A stretch of DNA of 64,000 nt from Mangifera indica. Its lineage: Eukaryota > Streptophyta > Magnoliopsida > Sapindales > Anacardiaceae. The translations under genes were made by a program, and so were the position numbers. The DNA lies in contig NC_058140.1 in NCBI RefSeq assembly GCF_011075055.1, forward strand, positions 16,493,945-16,557,944, written 5' to 3'. Below are positions 1 through 14,138 of this stretch, one piece after another. The notes beneath the pieces are model-generated. The model was not told where the DNA came from, made no database searches, and saw nothing but the letters and a program-made list of their open reading frames with translations. Position 1 is the first letter of the stretch, and each line of letters begins with the position of its first letter.

Positions 1-134
1 GGCACTGAAAAGAGGCTAGGAAAAGGAAATGGTTCAGCAAAAATCCTCAAGATATATGTACATCTGTGTTTATGTCTATGTAACTTTTTCTCCAAATGAA
101 ATTCAATGCAGAAAAAGAAAGGCACAGAAATAAC

Positions 135-3100
135 CTGAGCAGCTTCATATTGGCCATGCTCAAGAAGGATCAGTGCAAGCTGAGTTGAATGCCGCAAGAA
201 AGAAGAAGATTCCTCCCCAGTTTTGCCCCAAATGATCCAGCTAGTAAAGCCCCGCACTGAACCAGTAACTTCTTGTGGATTAGGGAGACGTCTTGATAAG
301 ATGTGGCTAGGATCTCCAGTAGAATTTTGACTATGTAGTAAAAGTATAAAAGCTAAGGTGAAATCGCATTTGCCGAGCTTCTCATTCCATGATCTTTTTT
401 CGATGTTGCTATCTACAAAATTAACAGATATTAGGACGATTATCAAGTCCATGTTACATCAGAAAAATGATCTAGTCAGTAAATGCACTAATGGCAGCGT
501 ATTTATTTCAGCTCCTCTGTTGTCAAGTATTTTATCATAGAGTTTGCTAAATAGTGAAATTATTGCTCTAACAATAAAGCAACATGGATCTTGCAAATGA
601 CATTTCATGTTAAATTTCTCTGCAAATATGCAGTTTAGTTATAACAATAATAGCCAAGAAGAACTATTTATAGAATCACCACTTCCATATATAGTGTGAA
701 TGTGCCATTAGAAAAGACTGCTCCCCACTAGTTAGAGAATAAGAGTATGGTGAGTTCAGTTGAATTGAGTTTAAAAGAAAGCACTTGAGATATGTAAAAT
801 TTTGGGTGTTCATTACTTTTAAAGTTTAGGGAAGTTTCTTTATTCATTATTCAACACAACTGAGAAGCTTCTATTATGTAGGTGGGAAAGATTTTAATTG
901 AGTAAGATTTTATATGACCTGTGTGATCCATCTTGCATATTTTTTGGAGCCTTTCGGTCCTTGGAGCTGCTTGTCCTTTGTTGACAACTTGTCCATTCTT
1001 GTATACTTTTTTTTCAAATATGTTTTCTTCGTTTCCTTGGGGCAAAGATAAAAGTTGAAAGAAACTTATTCACAGGGTACATGTATTTTCTATTTTTTGT
1101 CAATTAATTTGCAATGATTTAAACTTTAAGCCCCAAAGCACTTTCAAATCATATTGGCTGTACATCCAAAATATTAATTAGACAAGTTTGAACTTCACTG
1201 AATTGTCATATTAATCAACTCATCAATTTCCAGATGAAGTTAATTTTCTTTTGGTTTATAATAGCAAATAGATTTAACATGTCAACAACATTGACCTGGA
1301 CATATAAAATAATAATCAAAATCATATAAGAGAATTAAAATTTTTATTGTAATTTTGATTGAATGAAAGTAGAGAATTTCAACTTTTATTCTAATTTTGT
1401 TTGAATAAAACAATCTGTCAAGCCACCAATTTTAATTTTCTACTGGTTTATGAATAACAAATTATTTACTACCTCAACAACAAAACTTACCAATTTGTAA
1501 GGATGAGAGTTGAGAGCTGAAATCTTCTATTGCTGGTGATTCAGAAGGTGTTGTGCCAAAAAAGAGAATGATAAGCCACTCAGAAATAATTTCTTGAATC
1601 ATTGGAATCAACTCAAGTTGTATTCTCACTACATCATCATGCAACATACTAATCTGCAAGCAAAGACCAACAACTTACATAGAGAACTTTTTTACATGCA
1701 ACCAAACAAAATACAAAGCAAGGATGGTGATTTCACCTTATTTTGAAAGGTAGAAAAATTAGAAACACCATTAACAGGTTGGAAATAAGAGAAGGGATCA
1801 TAATAGAAGATGGCAAAGGCCATGAGGAGGAGAATTTTTTTCTGACCTTGATTCTTGAGAAAGGGAGAGTAGACTGAGAATTCATTACATAAATTGGAAT
1901 CTAGTGAATGTAGAACCAGAAGGAGAAATAGACAAAGAATAGAGATACAGAGAGATAGGGAAAACAATAGGGGGAATTTGTTCTTTCAAGGGGGAATTTA
2001 GTCATTACATCAAATCTCAGGGGGTCTATTTTAACCGTAAAAACCAAGCAAGCATGTTAGCTGCTACAAACATGATATCAATGTAAGAAAAAGTACAGGA
2101 AAGTTCTTTAAAAATATGGACACAGAATAGAAATAACAGGTATTATATGAAGTGCAACAATGAAATTAAAGTTTAAGACAATGAGAGAACCTGACCTGGC
2201 CACTGATGTTCACCAAATAGCTTACAAACAGAAGAACATCTAATGTAGACTCAAACATCACCTTCGCAATTTGAGAAGTTGCCTGGACTAAAATAGAAGT
2301 ATTGAGATTTAAAACTATTTCAGAGTCAGAGTTTTGTATTATTTTGCAAGGTACAAGAAACTGCAGATAGCTCTCAATGACATTTAGGACTCTATCCCAA
2401 GATGCAGCCTTTTTTCCCACAGCAAGAAGAGATAGTAGCATGTCTACAGAAAATTTCCTCAGATTTTTGTGATCTAAAAGCCCCTTCTCCCTAGCAACAT
2501 CAGCTCCAAGATCTGATATATTGAGTGCCGTTACTGATGAACTATATCCTGTTTCTAGAATTTTCAATAAGCGAGGCACAATTTCTTCAGCTGAGATAAT
2601 AGGTTTGCCCACAAGTGATTCATAAACTATTGCAGATGCTGTTTTCCCCAATTGTTGACTGATGCTAGCAATACATCTAAGCACTTCAAAAAGAATCTCA
2701 TGTTCTGAAACATCATCCAAAACTTCCAACCCAAAGCTTGATGGCCGATCAACAAATTCCTCAGAAGAACCTAAAAGAAAATCGAAGGATGAAAGAGTAA
2801 CCAAAAACAACAATCAATCAGAGAACAGAAATAATACCCACCAAGAAAATGAGAGAGAGAAAGAGAGCATATAAAGTAACAGAAATTTTTTCTAGAAATA
2901 AATAAGTACAAAATTTTTTCTTCATTCTACTTCACTTAAAAGCATGAATCTCTAACATACCGTCAATAAGCAGCTCAATTTTTTCTAGATCACGAAACAC
3001 AGATACTGAATTCTTTCGGAGTAAACCAACAGCACCTGTTGAATGGTTAACAAACAACCCATATGGCTTATTGTTCTTGCACCAGTGATGGAAATAACGA

Positions 3101-6100
3101 GAACAGAAATTCTTCCAGCCATAAAATATGGACAGAGGACTTTCAGCAATTCCCTAGCACAAACCATACACCACATTAGCAAGAAAAACAGAAAAACCCA
3201 CAGCCCCTCCTAACCACTTTGAAGAAAGATAAAACTAAACTCCAAAACAGTATCACAGGGATTGAGACAGAAGTAAAAACAATAAAAACAGCAGTAATAA
3301 AGCCAAATGAAAAACCTCATGTTCAATCAGTGAAATGATCTCCTTTTTAAGTCCATCAACAGTTAAAGACTGAAACTCAGAATCAGTCCACTGCCTATTA
3401 TAATCCAGCAAAGTTGCACGAAAAACCATATTATGATGAACCCCAGGATGAAACAGCCTGCGTATGAAAATAGAAGATATAAACGGAACGATGTAATCCT
3501 GCAAAAATTAAAATGCACAATAAGCAACATGCCTTTTGAGTTTAGAAATTCCAAAATGATAACAATAACCAGGAAATAGGATTAAAAAAACATAAATACA
3601 ATAATGTACACATGCTGCAAAGGGAATTATTGGTTAGGCAATTGTTCATATCACTGGAAAAGGAATTTAGAGAGGTAAATGAATAATTAACTTTCAAAGG
3701 AAATAGAAAGATTACAGTGCCAAGTAATTATTGGAGGAAATTAGTGATTTTGTGTATTTTCTCATTGCGTGTAAAGACTAGAATGCCATCTCATTGTCTA
3801 TATTAAAGAGCAATCTAAAAACTGCATGGGAGGGGAATTAAATTTCCTTTCAATTCAATTCATAGTGTCTTCAGTAATATGGGAAGCATGAAATATATAG
3901 AAAGAAAAAAACAGAACCCAATACCCTTTTTAATATAAATGAAATTAACTAACAGCTCCAACATGACAGTCTAAATTTTACTGTAAAGCAACAAAAGCAT
4001 CACTTTAGTCATGCACCTTGGGAGATGTAACTATTGAATGGGTAATTGAAAGAAGATCATCAGATGAATGTTCAGAACTTTGAAACAGCATGTCAGCAAC
4101 AAACTCTTCCTGCAAAGCATAACAGTGTGCTTCTTCCCTAAAAACAAAGGTTGCACAAATAATTTATTTAGAACCATGGCAGAAATAATTTAGTTAGAAC
4201 AATATGATTTATTAAAAGTTTACTCATGGCCAATGGAGAGAAGAATTAAAACAGCAGAAAAGGAAGTAATATGCCAACAAATATTATGCTGAAACTCAAG
4301 TGTGGGACTATGAAATATGAAAAGCATGTTCCAAAATTATCCATTTAATATTCTTACACATCAATAAACAAAAAATATGTCAAAATTAGAAACAAGCATA
4401 TAAAATATTGGATAGTTATTCAAAGAAAAAAGGAAATCCAGTTTCCCATATGAAAAATATGTAGTTCTAAATTAAAAAATTCATGCATACTTCAATCACT
4501 CTTTCCAAATTTTCATGTGGCTTAATTTGGATTAAATGAAGTACTACAAGAAGTTTGAGCATGATAATCACACATATATTATAAAGTGTGTCAAAAAATG
4601 GTCAACTAAAAACTCACACATTGTTATGGGACAAATTGTGAATTGCCAGACCACTATCCTTCAATATCCATATCCTGTCTGAGGCAAGTTTGACATCAAT
4701 GCATGACCCCTAACATTAAAAAGGACAAAAAAAAAGCAATGAATGTAAGCATATCAAGATACAATATGTCACTCATGTGCTCTCTCTAATAACATTGTTT
4801 ACCTCCTCCATCGGAACACTTAGCATTGAGGGTTCCAGTGACAATATCGGCTCTTTCCCCCAACTACTCCGAAGACTACATACATCAATTGCCTCCATGC
4901 CAACTTCCTTCATAAAAGTATCAATCAAAATTACAACAAACAATGAGAGACTAATAAGAAATTAAATTATGTTAAACATAGATAAAAATAGTGGGTAATC
5001 AGATAAATATAAATAAACAAAAATAAAAATAATAACAAAAAGACTCAAATATTTCAAATTGTCTACAAAAGCGTTTGGACTGAAAGAAGAGTAAAAGATT
5101 TAATTAAAAGTAACTTCTGACATCACTGCAATCAAGTGTGTAAAACAAGCACAGTAGAATGAGATGGACACTCTCAACTATATACACTGACCTAAAATGC
5201 ATAAAGCAAACAAGAAGAAAAGGTAAAGTAAAGCCAAAGACAGAAGAAAAATTGATAAATCCAAGAAAGGGAACTTCAAAACTTCAGTATCCTTTCAATT
5301 GCACTCTATAACATTGTATCACATTTTATTTAGCAATATCTGAGAATCAACTTCAATACTTTTCATGTAGGTCAGGAACAATCCAACCGTTAAATTCCAA
5401 TATATGATTAGGAAATAACAAAATCCTCTTTCCCACTTCATACAAATCTACACATGCCCAAACATTGCTTTGCTCTAGAAACTGCTTTCATCTGTGTTCT
5501 CTTATCATTGTTAGCCTCAGGTTTTATAAAAAAATTACAAAAATATTGAGTAAAAGGTAGACAGCAAGAATTGAACATGGAAATCTAGCTGACACAAGAA
5601 AGCACATCAAGGGACAAGATGAGGGATAAAAGGGAATCAGATATATATGTAATAAGTCAATGAAGAGTTTTATAAGACCTAGCCTTATTAACAATCACCT
5701 TCAAACCACTATTACTTCTCTTTCTTACTCTTTCCATCCAGCTCAATAGAGGACCATATTACATCAACAAGTATTTTTCACAAGTCTAGTCAAAATTAAT
5801 TTGGCCAACCAGTTACAGAAATTTTAACATCAGGTAAGCAAACCATCATATTTTTAACCCTGTGAAAGATGTTAGAAACTGAACTTGAATAAAAAAGGAA
5901 GAACTTATAGTTTGCTGCTTGCATCAAATCATTAAAATCAAACATAAACTACATGCTACAAACATGATCTTTAGTCTATAGAAAATATTGAGAATTTTCC
6001 AATAAAAAGAAGAGAGTGAATTGTGAGATAGGGTATGATGGATAAAATATGCAACTCTAAAATTTAATGCTTCAAGACCAATAATAGGACTAGTCATTAA

Positions 6101-7505
6101 TTTGGGATGCATACCGAAGTGTATTTATACCAGATTGCCAAAGGAATGTCGCTTGAGCCGGAATTAGTTTCACCCACCCACAACTTCAGAGATGAAGCTC
6201 CTGAAAGCAAATGGAAAAAAAATATCCTATGATAATATTAGTTTCAAAGAATAATAAACTGAAAATTTTAATGAAAAGTGCTTTCACGTTATAATTAATT
6301 GGAGGATAGTCTATTTCATGGTGCACTGGTGATTTCATGTGGTAAAACAAATAGCTCAAGCATTTTTTTTCTTACTTATGGTAAGTTTATCAAGTCTCAT
6401 CATCTATGAAGAAAATCTCAATCTCGACACATGCTAAACATACAAATCAAAGTGCTTAAAGATAAAAACCTTTTGTACAGGAGCTAAGGCATAAACATAA
6501 AGGAAACATATATTTATCTGCAATTCAGAAAAGAGAAGTGATAAACGTTGCCTTCCACTGATAGATTGGTAATTGTATGACTAAATATTCTGCTCCGAGA
6601 AGAAAGATCCCACACTCGAAAAATACCACCCGAATGAAGCACATACACCAGTTTTTTCCCTTGCACCTCTTTTATAGCCACATCCTGCACGGCCCCTACC
6701 GTCCTACCCCTGCATCAGATGACCTCAAGCAAAATGAAAATCTTCAAAGGTATTATAACCCTAAAGCCAAAAGAAGCAGTCCAAGTACCTTGACATTAAA
6801 CCCCACAAACGACCAATTCCTGAATCTTCCCGTAGCTCCTGAATGAAACCTACATAACAGGTAATAAGATTGGAAATTGATCATTACCATAATCATGGTT
6901 GATAAATAATAAAAAATTTATAGCATACCAGGAGCGGTGGGATGATGAGTAGCAAGCTGAAAAGAAGCAACAGATCCATCATTTCTGCCCACAACCAGGG
7001 ATCCAAAAGTGGCGGCTGCACTTGTTATGGGAATGTCTCCATAATTGAATAAATTAAACTCTAAAAGGTCTTGTTGTGGAAAAATAGGATACGTTTCATA
7101 ATGAGAGAAATTTGCTGAAATTTTAAGAAGGAAAACAATTCCAGAGAGGGATAAGACACAAAGAGAGTAAACATTGGAGGTGAGCTCGAAAAGAAAAGCA
7201 AAAGAAGACAGTTTACAAGGGAAATTGATTCGCAAACCAAGACTAGGAAATGACCGAGAAAAACAGAGAGGGAGTAAGTCGAGTGTATTTGGAAGACTCT
7301 GGTGAATTCGCAAAATGAGATGGAGCGAAGGATCACCAACAAGAGTGCATGAAGCGTAACCATCAGCATGAGGAGCAATAAAATTAGGGTGTGACTGTAA
7401 CTCTAAATCAATACTAGAAGAAGAAACCGAAACCTCAATCAATTTAAAGGAGTCACTACCGATGATCGGCACTTCCGCCCCCGCCCACCTCCATTTCCTT
7501 GACAT
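135..7505 (-). CDS. NUP160: Nuclear pore protein NUP160, N-terminal 864 residues (gene continues past left edge)
   Basis: Scaffold nucleoporin of the outer-ring (Nup107-160) complex, needed for mRNA export and hormone signalling in plants. The ATG at 7505 opens MSRKWRWAGAEVPIIGSDS, which matches the plant NUP160 N-terminus. Exons, read right to left: 7505-6929, 6849-6789, 6709-6552, 6200-6115, 4907-4803, 4709-4618, 4137-4017, 3498-3316, 3153-2961, 2770-2196, 1653-1491 and 412-135. They join in frame to 864 codons with no stop; the Arabidopsis protein is about 1500 residues, so roughly the C-terminal 40% lies outside. Recognisable blocks include LWGLMSR, VLHSGG.FRVWDLSSR (a beta-propeller-type WD segment), DVKLASDRIWILKDSGL and FQSSEHSSDDLL. 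Intron 3 needs a GC donor (6546-6551) to stay in frame. The largest internal intron is 4908-6114. A possible next acceptor lies at positions 4-10. Identity is firm; single boundaries could be off by a few bases. Confidence 0.93.
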
Positions 7506-7516
7506 TGTTTCTGCTT

Positions 7517-7525
7517 AAACCCTAA
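7517..7525 (-). promoter_or_regulatory. Telo-box in the NUP160 leader
   Basis: AAACCCTAA on the + strand (TTAGGGTTT in the gene's direction) lies 12 bases upstream of the NUP160 ATG. Telo-boxes near the transcription start are common in plant housekeeping and translation-related genes. I see the motif; its function here is inferred. Confidence 0.4.
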
Positions 7526-10500
7526 ACCAAACCCGCCCCGCGCTTGCAACAAATTAAAATGAAAGTACTTAAGAATCCTGTTAGGGCCCTTTTTTAACAA
7601 ATCTAAACATTAGGGTTTAAATGAACTGAAATGTACAAAAAAATTTCACCCCTCTTGTTTGCTAGTTTCGTCCATTTCTTATTTTCAAGGGTTTGAGTCG
7701 TTTGACCAATTTCAAAATAAAATTGTGGTCACAACTCATGAATGGGAATAGTAATAGTAATGATAGTTATAATAATGGCAATTAGAATGGGAATGACAAT
7801 GGAAAATACACGGGCAATTGGAATGGGAATGAGGCTTGCATTTACTTAAAAAAATAATAATTAATACAATAAATTATGCATGAAATGAAATATCTAATAA
7901 TAATAAAAAACCAAAATCCTCTATAAGATTAGCTATAAACACTATTTGACAAGCACTAACCAAAACCTTATTAATAGATAAAAACACATTTCAACTAATT
8001 CTCAAAATATATAAATTTGTATTAAATTCAAACTTGTAACTAATCCTAACATTGAACTTTGAGTAGATCGTCAGTGATAAGCCAGAGGAAGGTGAGAATG
8101 AGGTCAAGTCATTATGTCCCTTATGCCCTGGGTGAGACACGTGTTAAATGGTTGGGACAAAGGGTCATGATCTTGCAAGGGGAAGTTAACTCCCAAAACC
8201 TATCTTAAGTTCGAATTACAAGCTACAACTTGCCTACATGAAACTAAAATCGTTAGTAATCGCCGACTAGCCATACAACAATGAATTCATATATACAATC
8301 TGATATAATAACATTTGATTAAGTAATTTTAAAATAAGAGAACAAATAAACAGTCGTATTATATAATCACAAATTGTCACTTCAATTTGTATAGTAATAA
8401 CATTATTTGTAACTATTTGAATATATATAAGTAAATATACATTCGATATATTATCATATAATTTAATAATTTGGAATTCAAAATAAAGTAACATTTAATA
8501 TATATAATTACAAGAAAGTAAATTAGTAAGGGTTTTGATTACACATAAATTGGTCGATTGGATATGCTTCAATCAATCTGATGGGACATGACACTTTTGT
8601 GACATTAACAATTAAAAATTTCATTGCCCAAGTTAAACGATTAGAAAGGGATTCAGTTGATCGAATTTTCAAAAGCCAAAAACATAGCTTTTGAATGATT
8701 CGACAATCGAAATTCAGCAAGCTTGGTTGTGCAATTTGATCACCCAAATTTTATTATCACGTGCTCCCTGAAAATTTGAAAAATTATTGTTTCTCCTTTA
8801 TAATTTTAAAAATTAATAATTTAACTCATTTTAGAATACTTATTCAAACCGAACTTTGAGATATATCATTTTAGTCCATAAAATATCATGATGTTAAATC
8901 AACTATTGAAATTTGCAAAAATTTGTTGAACTCATTACGTTTGAAAAATGTTACTTTAACTTAAAATTTTAAAAGACATAAAAATAAATTTTTGAAAGAG
9001 TTTTCATATGCAAAAAATTATTTTAATAAAGAATAATGTTTAAATATTATAAAAACATTTACCTAAACTTAAGTTTGTCTTCAAATCTTCAAGAATATTT
9101 CATTTGAGTTTTGTCTTTGATTTCTCGCATTAACCCTTCTTTAAGAGTATTAAGTAAATTTTTGTAATCTAAACTCATACTTAAATAAAGACATTAGTTA
9201 ATATACATAAATATATATTAGTTTATTATTATCAAAATAAGAATATAATCTATGTCATAAGGGTTTTCTTATTCATCATTTCTATTGACAACATTACGTT
9301 TCATCTATCAACTGTTACAATTTCAATGACATCGCATAAATATCTCATAAATGCTAGTTGAATTAAGTTGAATAAGCAAAGTCACATTGGCAATACGAGA
9401 AATAATTGTTCAATCCTCTTTTTTCATGCGTATATCTTTATGTGTAGGCTACTTAAAAGCCATTTGAAAGCGGTATTTACCATGAGTATATATATGAAAC
9501 ATCTCATTAGTTATACGAAGAATCACTAGTGTAATTTATCCTTTTCATACGCATAATTCATAAATAAACCATTCAATTGACATTCTTCGTTATGGATACC
9601 CTATATAGGCTTCTGCATGAAATATCTCATATGTGTCATATGACAACCCTTATGTTTTCACATTAAATTTGTAAAACTATAGATCACACAATAGTAACTA
9701 TAAACTTGATCCAAATATCACACAACATTGATTTCACCTGATAAAAAACAACACAACATTAACTACAAAATTTTCAAGGGTTATTTACAAGAGAGTACAT
9801 GAACATTTGACCAAATAGCCCAAAAGAATTTTGAAAATTACATGTTAACCCACCCTGTCTGCTGCACCTATTCTACCCAAAACACACCTAATTATACATA
9901 GAATCATATCAATTTTTCATAATAATATAAATTTAAAATTAATAAATAATTTTTTAATATAAAATTAATTACAACACAACAAGAATTCTACTAACAAGTC
10001 TTTAAATTTAGAGAGGAAGGTGACATGGCATAAATATTGTTTAATATAGTTTAGTAAGTGTAAAAAAAGGATGTTTATTAAATTTCCTTATTTTAATTAA
10101 TATTCTAAAAAAGAAAGAACACCATCATCCGACGCCAATACTGCACAAACCCACTCGACAAGAGATATTCCAACAGGACAACCAGTACCAACACTAACGA
10201 GGGCCCACTCACATGCTACGATCCCATAATTCCCATTAGACAGGGAGAAACTACCATCATCCTCTTATTGCGCCGTGTCATCCACTCTCTTACAATGAGC
10301 GTGATAACAGATAAATATACAACGCCTCACACACGGCCCCCGGTTTTGCCTCTCTGAAAAAATCGCAACTCCATTCTGTAACTCCATTTCTGGCTTATTT
10401 CGCCGACAATTTTAATAAAAAGAAACAAAAATTAGATTCAAAACAAACTCTCCCACAACAACCACCGTATATAATCTTTGCATGTTCTTGGAGCTCCGGC

Positions 10501-10590
10501 TCCATTGACGGAGCCCCAGCTCCAAATTACCGTACCATTTATAATTATTTTTTGCAGTCAGATCTCCTCAATTTCGTTTAAGATCGTGAA
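7526..10590. other. Intergenic region between divergent NUP160 and eIF4B
   Basis: About 3 kb with no convincing coding exon. 7739-7840 is rich in GGGAATGG-type repeats (GGGAATAGTAATAGTAATG and similar), like the tail of a small inverted-repeat element. 8294-8404 is a copy of a dispersed AT-rich element that recurs in a DUF707 intron. 8750-10100 is plain AT-rich sequence. The last 450 bases become GC-richer and should hold the eIF4B promoter and leader, with a TATATAAT at 10467-10474. Confidence 0.6.
8294..8404. repeat. Dispersed AT-rich element, family B copy 1
   Basis: Starts TACAATCTGATATAATAACA and contains AATCACAAATTGTCAC. The same word order (TACAAACTGATGTAATAACA, then AATTACAAGTTGTCAC) recurs at 28709-28830. 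This is a by-eye match between two copies, probably a non-autonomous DNA transposon or a fragment of one. Confidence 0.55.
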
Positions 10591-13500
10591 ATGTCCAAAG
10601 CCTGGGGTAAAGCAGGCGCTTGGGCCGACGAGGCTGATCAGGCCGAAGCCGAAGAACGTGAAGCAGCTGCAGCAGTGGCAGCGTCGCCAAGCTTTCCTAG
10701 TTTGAAAGAAGCCGTTAGCGCGAAGCCCAAGAAGAAGAAAATGACTCTCTCAGAATTCAATATGGGCGGCTATTCTGCCACAGGCGGTGCAGCCACTGAT
10801 TACGCAAATGACCGTTTGACCCCCGACGAGATGCTCCGGCTACCCACGGGTCCCAAGGAACGTACACCCGAAGAAATGCAGCATGGTAGACTCGGAGGAG
10901 GCTTCTCGTCGTACGGAAGGTCCGCCCGACCGATGCGTGACCGCGATGATACATGGGGAGGTGGCAATAGACGACCGTACGGTGGTTTCGATGACGAGCA
11001 GCAGCAATCGAGAGGCCAGCCTTCTAGGGTTTCGAATTTCGAGCAACCTTCTAGGGCTGATGAGGTGGATAATTGGGCAAAGGCGAAGAAATCATTCCAA
11101 TCCGTACCTTCCCAGGACCCTGGTCGTCATAATCGCTACGGTGGTTTAGGTTCGGGAGTTGGAGGGTTCTCTCGAGCTGACGAGGTGGATAATTGGACGA
11201 CTGGAAAGAAACCTATACAAACGAGAACATCTACATTTGGTTCTGGGTTTCGTGATTCAGATCCTGAGCCTGATCGCTGGACTCGAGGGGGTGGATTCCG
11301 GGATGAGCGGTCCAGATTGAATTTGAATCCACCAAAAGCGGATTTGGGGGTTAATGAACCAGTGGTCGTGAAGACGAATAAGCCAAATCCGTTTGGAGAA
11401 GCTAGGCCAAGGGAGCAGGTTTTGGCGGAGAAGGGACTCGATTGGAAGAAGATGGAAATGGAGATTGAGTCCAAGAAAGCTACCAGTAGTAGGCCTAGTA
11501 GCTCCCACTCCAGCCGGCCTTCAAGCGGCCAGTCGAGCAGGTCGGAGAGTCAGGGACCCCAGGGATTGGAGAGTGTTGGGAGGCCCTATAGGCCGAAGGT
11601 GAATCCATTTGGGGATGCTAAGCCTAGAGAAGTTTTGTTGGAGGAGCGGGGTCAGGATTGGCGAAAGATTGATCTTCATTTGGAGCATAGACGGATTGAG
11701 AGGTATTGTAAATTTTTTAATTTCATTTTGTATGTTTTTTATTATTTTGGGAATTCGTTCCGAATTGCTTAGCATGTTACTGGATTTTGTTTTATCATTA
11801 TTTTTTTTTGTTTTGATCTCATTATAATTTGACCGTACACCACTGTAAAGCGTGCATGGGCAACAACATTAACCTTATGGAGCTGCCTACGTTTTACTGA
11901 AATTATTTTCCTAATGACCTTGATCTTTTGGTGAATTTTTCAACTTACCAAGTATTGCAGGCATTATGTGAAGTGAATGTGATTTGAGGTGGTCCAATGA
12001 ATTTTATCTAGAATAATTAGTCACAGACTGACTATTTAGATGGTATCTTCCTGTTCTTTAAGGTAGCTCCTCGTGAAGTGCATCATACACATTTTTTTCT
12101 GGTATGGCTAATATGTCAAAAAGATTTATTTATGACTTACTCATGCTGGAAGATAAAAGTAAAATCTATTCATGCTCTTGAAATATGCCATTAGCAAAGC
12201 AGCTCATGCTTTTGGATTTGTAATGTTGAAGTTGAACTGAATTGTGGAACATCAAATCTGTGTGCCCTCTCTAGCTATGTGAAGCTCTGTTTCTTGAAGC
12301 CAAGTTTCTCATAAACTACCCAAAATGTCATTTGGGAGATATTTTTAAAAGACGGATGTTTTGAAGAGAGGAATGCATAACATAGAAAATGTTGTTTGCT
12401 GCATAAGAATTATCAATGAGGCCTGAAGCATAAAGTGAGAACCTGTTCTTGTCTATTGTTGGAAATTCCTGGGATATGCTTTCTTTATGTTTCCTATGGT
12501 GTCATGTAGTTTAGAGCAGTGCTAGGGTTAATTTCTTATGCGCATTCCAGGTCACTCTCACCTTTGTTAGTGACACCTGTAAAAGTTTTATTCTCTGAGT
12601 TTTAAACCAAACTAGTTAATTAAAATAGACTAAACTTTGCTCTTAATCACAAAACTTTCCATCAAACAAAGTATAGTGTTTGAGTATGACCTCAACACTC
12701 TTTCAGTTTTGCGTATCACCCTGTATTTCCTGTACTACCTCCCTTCACAAGAATTGACCCCTTTTGATAGAACAATGGTCAAAATCACTGAAACCAGCAT
12801 TTGAACCTCAATGTACTATGAGGAGGCTTAGATGTAGAAACACACTTTTGTGGAACAGAAACCCTGTCTATTGTCAATATTATAGCAAGAGATTTATTTT
12901 AAAATGAATAATTGTGAGTGGAGTGAAAATGTTGTGGTATTGTTAAAATTTGCGTTAATGCTTGATTATATTCTCTTTTGATCAGTTATTGGGATTGAAT
13001 AATTTATGAAAAATATACGATTTTTAGGGTTAATGTTCTGTATTGAAACTGTAATGGCGACAAAAAATATTGTTTCAGGCCTGAAACTGAGGAGGAAAAG
13101 ATATTGCAAGAAGAAATTGACCACTTGAAGAAGGAACTGCAGAAAGAATCTGCAATGAAATCAGACGGGGAATCCATGCAATCCGGTTTGCATAATATTA
13201 TTCTTCAGAAAGAGCAGGAGTTGGAAATGCTTATCCGGGATTTGGATGACAAAGTTCGGTTTCGACTGAAATCTGCTGAAAGACCTGGTTCTGGAGCAGA
13301 TAGGGCAGCTGGCTTCCCTGAGAGACCTCCTTCTCAGTCTGGATCATCTGATGAATCAAGAAGTGTGGAGTTCATGGATAGGCCTCATTCACGAGGCAGG
13401 GGAGATGTATGGACAAGGCATGTAGATGACAGGAGAGGATTTCAGGGTGGCAGGGAAAGGGGTTTTCTAGGTAACAGAAACACAGACAGGTAATTTATTT

Positions 13501-14138
13501 GTGATGTGTTTTTTAATCCTTAATCTGTCTCATCACTGAGGAAGTTGGCCTGTTCAGCTGCATCTTTTTTTTGACATATTCATTATGTGGAGAATTAATT
13601 TTTTTCCTTATCTTGATTAAAAAGTAGCATAAAAAGTTCTGACGATAGATGTTGTTTACCATTTTGGTAATGTCAGAAGTAAAGAAATACATGACTTCAA
13701 AGCATTTATTGACATTGCTGAGAGAATTTTGAAATTGATTGGGAGTTTGATTACGAAATTTCATGTGTTTTAAGTTTGGACTAAGTGAAATTAACTTGAA
13801 GCATTGCGAAAAGGTGATAAACTTTGTCATTTATATGAGATCAAAATGAAAAGTGAACAAGGCCAAAAAACAGTGCAAAAAAATTTGAAAAAAATAAAGC
13901 TTTTAATGAAATGCATGGGTCACTTTTTTACTGAAGTTGTGGAAATCAGTAGTTTTGATCCTATTGTAGTGTATTTATAATTCTATTTGAATTCTGAGGA
14001 TTAAATACTTTGATCTGTTATCCCCTATTTCTGTGATCTTGGAGAGCAATATATTATTTATTGTGAAAGTGTGGTATGATAAATAAGAGTAATATATGTT
14101 GTGAATGTGGCAGGCAAAGGTCAAGAGAGAGATGGTGA
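10591..14138 (+). CDS. EIF4B: Eukaryotic translation initiation factor 4B (plant eIF4B)
   Basis: RNA-binding cofactor that stimulates the eIF4A helicase and bridges eIF4F/PABP during cytoplasmic translation initiation. Three exons (10591-11702, 13079-13489, 14114-14138) join through two phase-2 introns to 515 residues, close to Arabidopsis eIF4B. The start MSKAWGKAGAWADEADQAEA and the early block KKMTLSEFNMGGYS are hallmarks of the plant family. Residues about 100-220 are a Gly/Arg/Asp-rich region with two SRADEVDNW repeats. Two tandem copies of NPFGxAxPRExxLxExGxDW follow at about 265-290 and 338-360. Exon 2 opens with RPETEEEK and encodes a charged helical segment, then an RGG-like tail; the last exon adds only eight codons, ending RQRSRERW. 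A short reading-through of intron 1 would end a few dozen codons past 11702, so splicing is required. Confidence 0.94.
11703..13078 (+). other. eIF4B intron 1
   Basis: A 1376-base phase-2 intron (AG|GTATTG ... TTTCAG|GCC) with no recognisable embedded gene. The last 60 bases carry a T-rich acceptor tract. Intron 2 (13490-14113, 624 bases) also appears empty. Confidence 0.85.
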
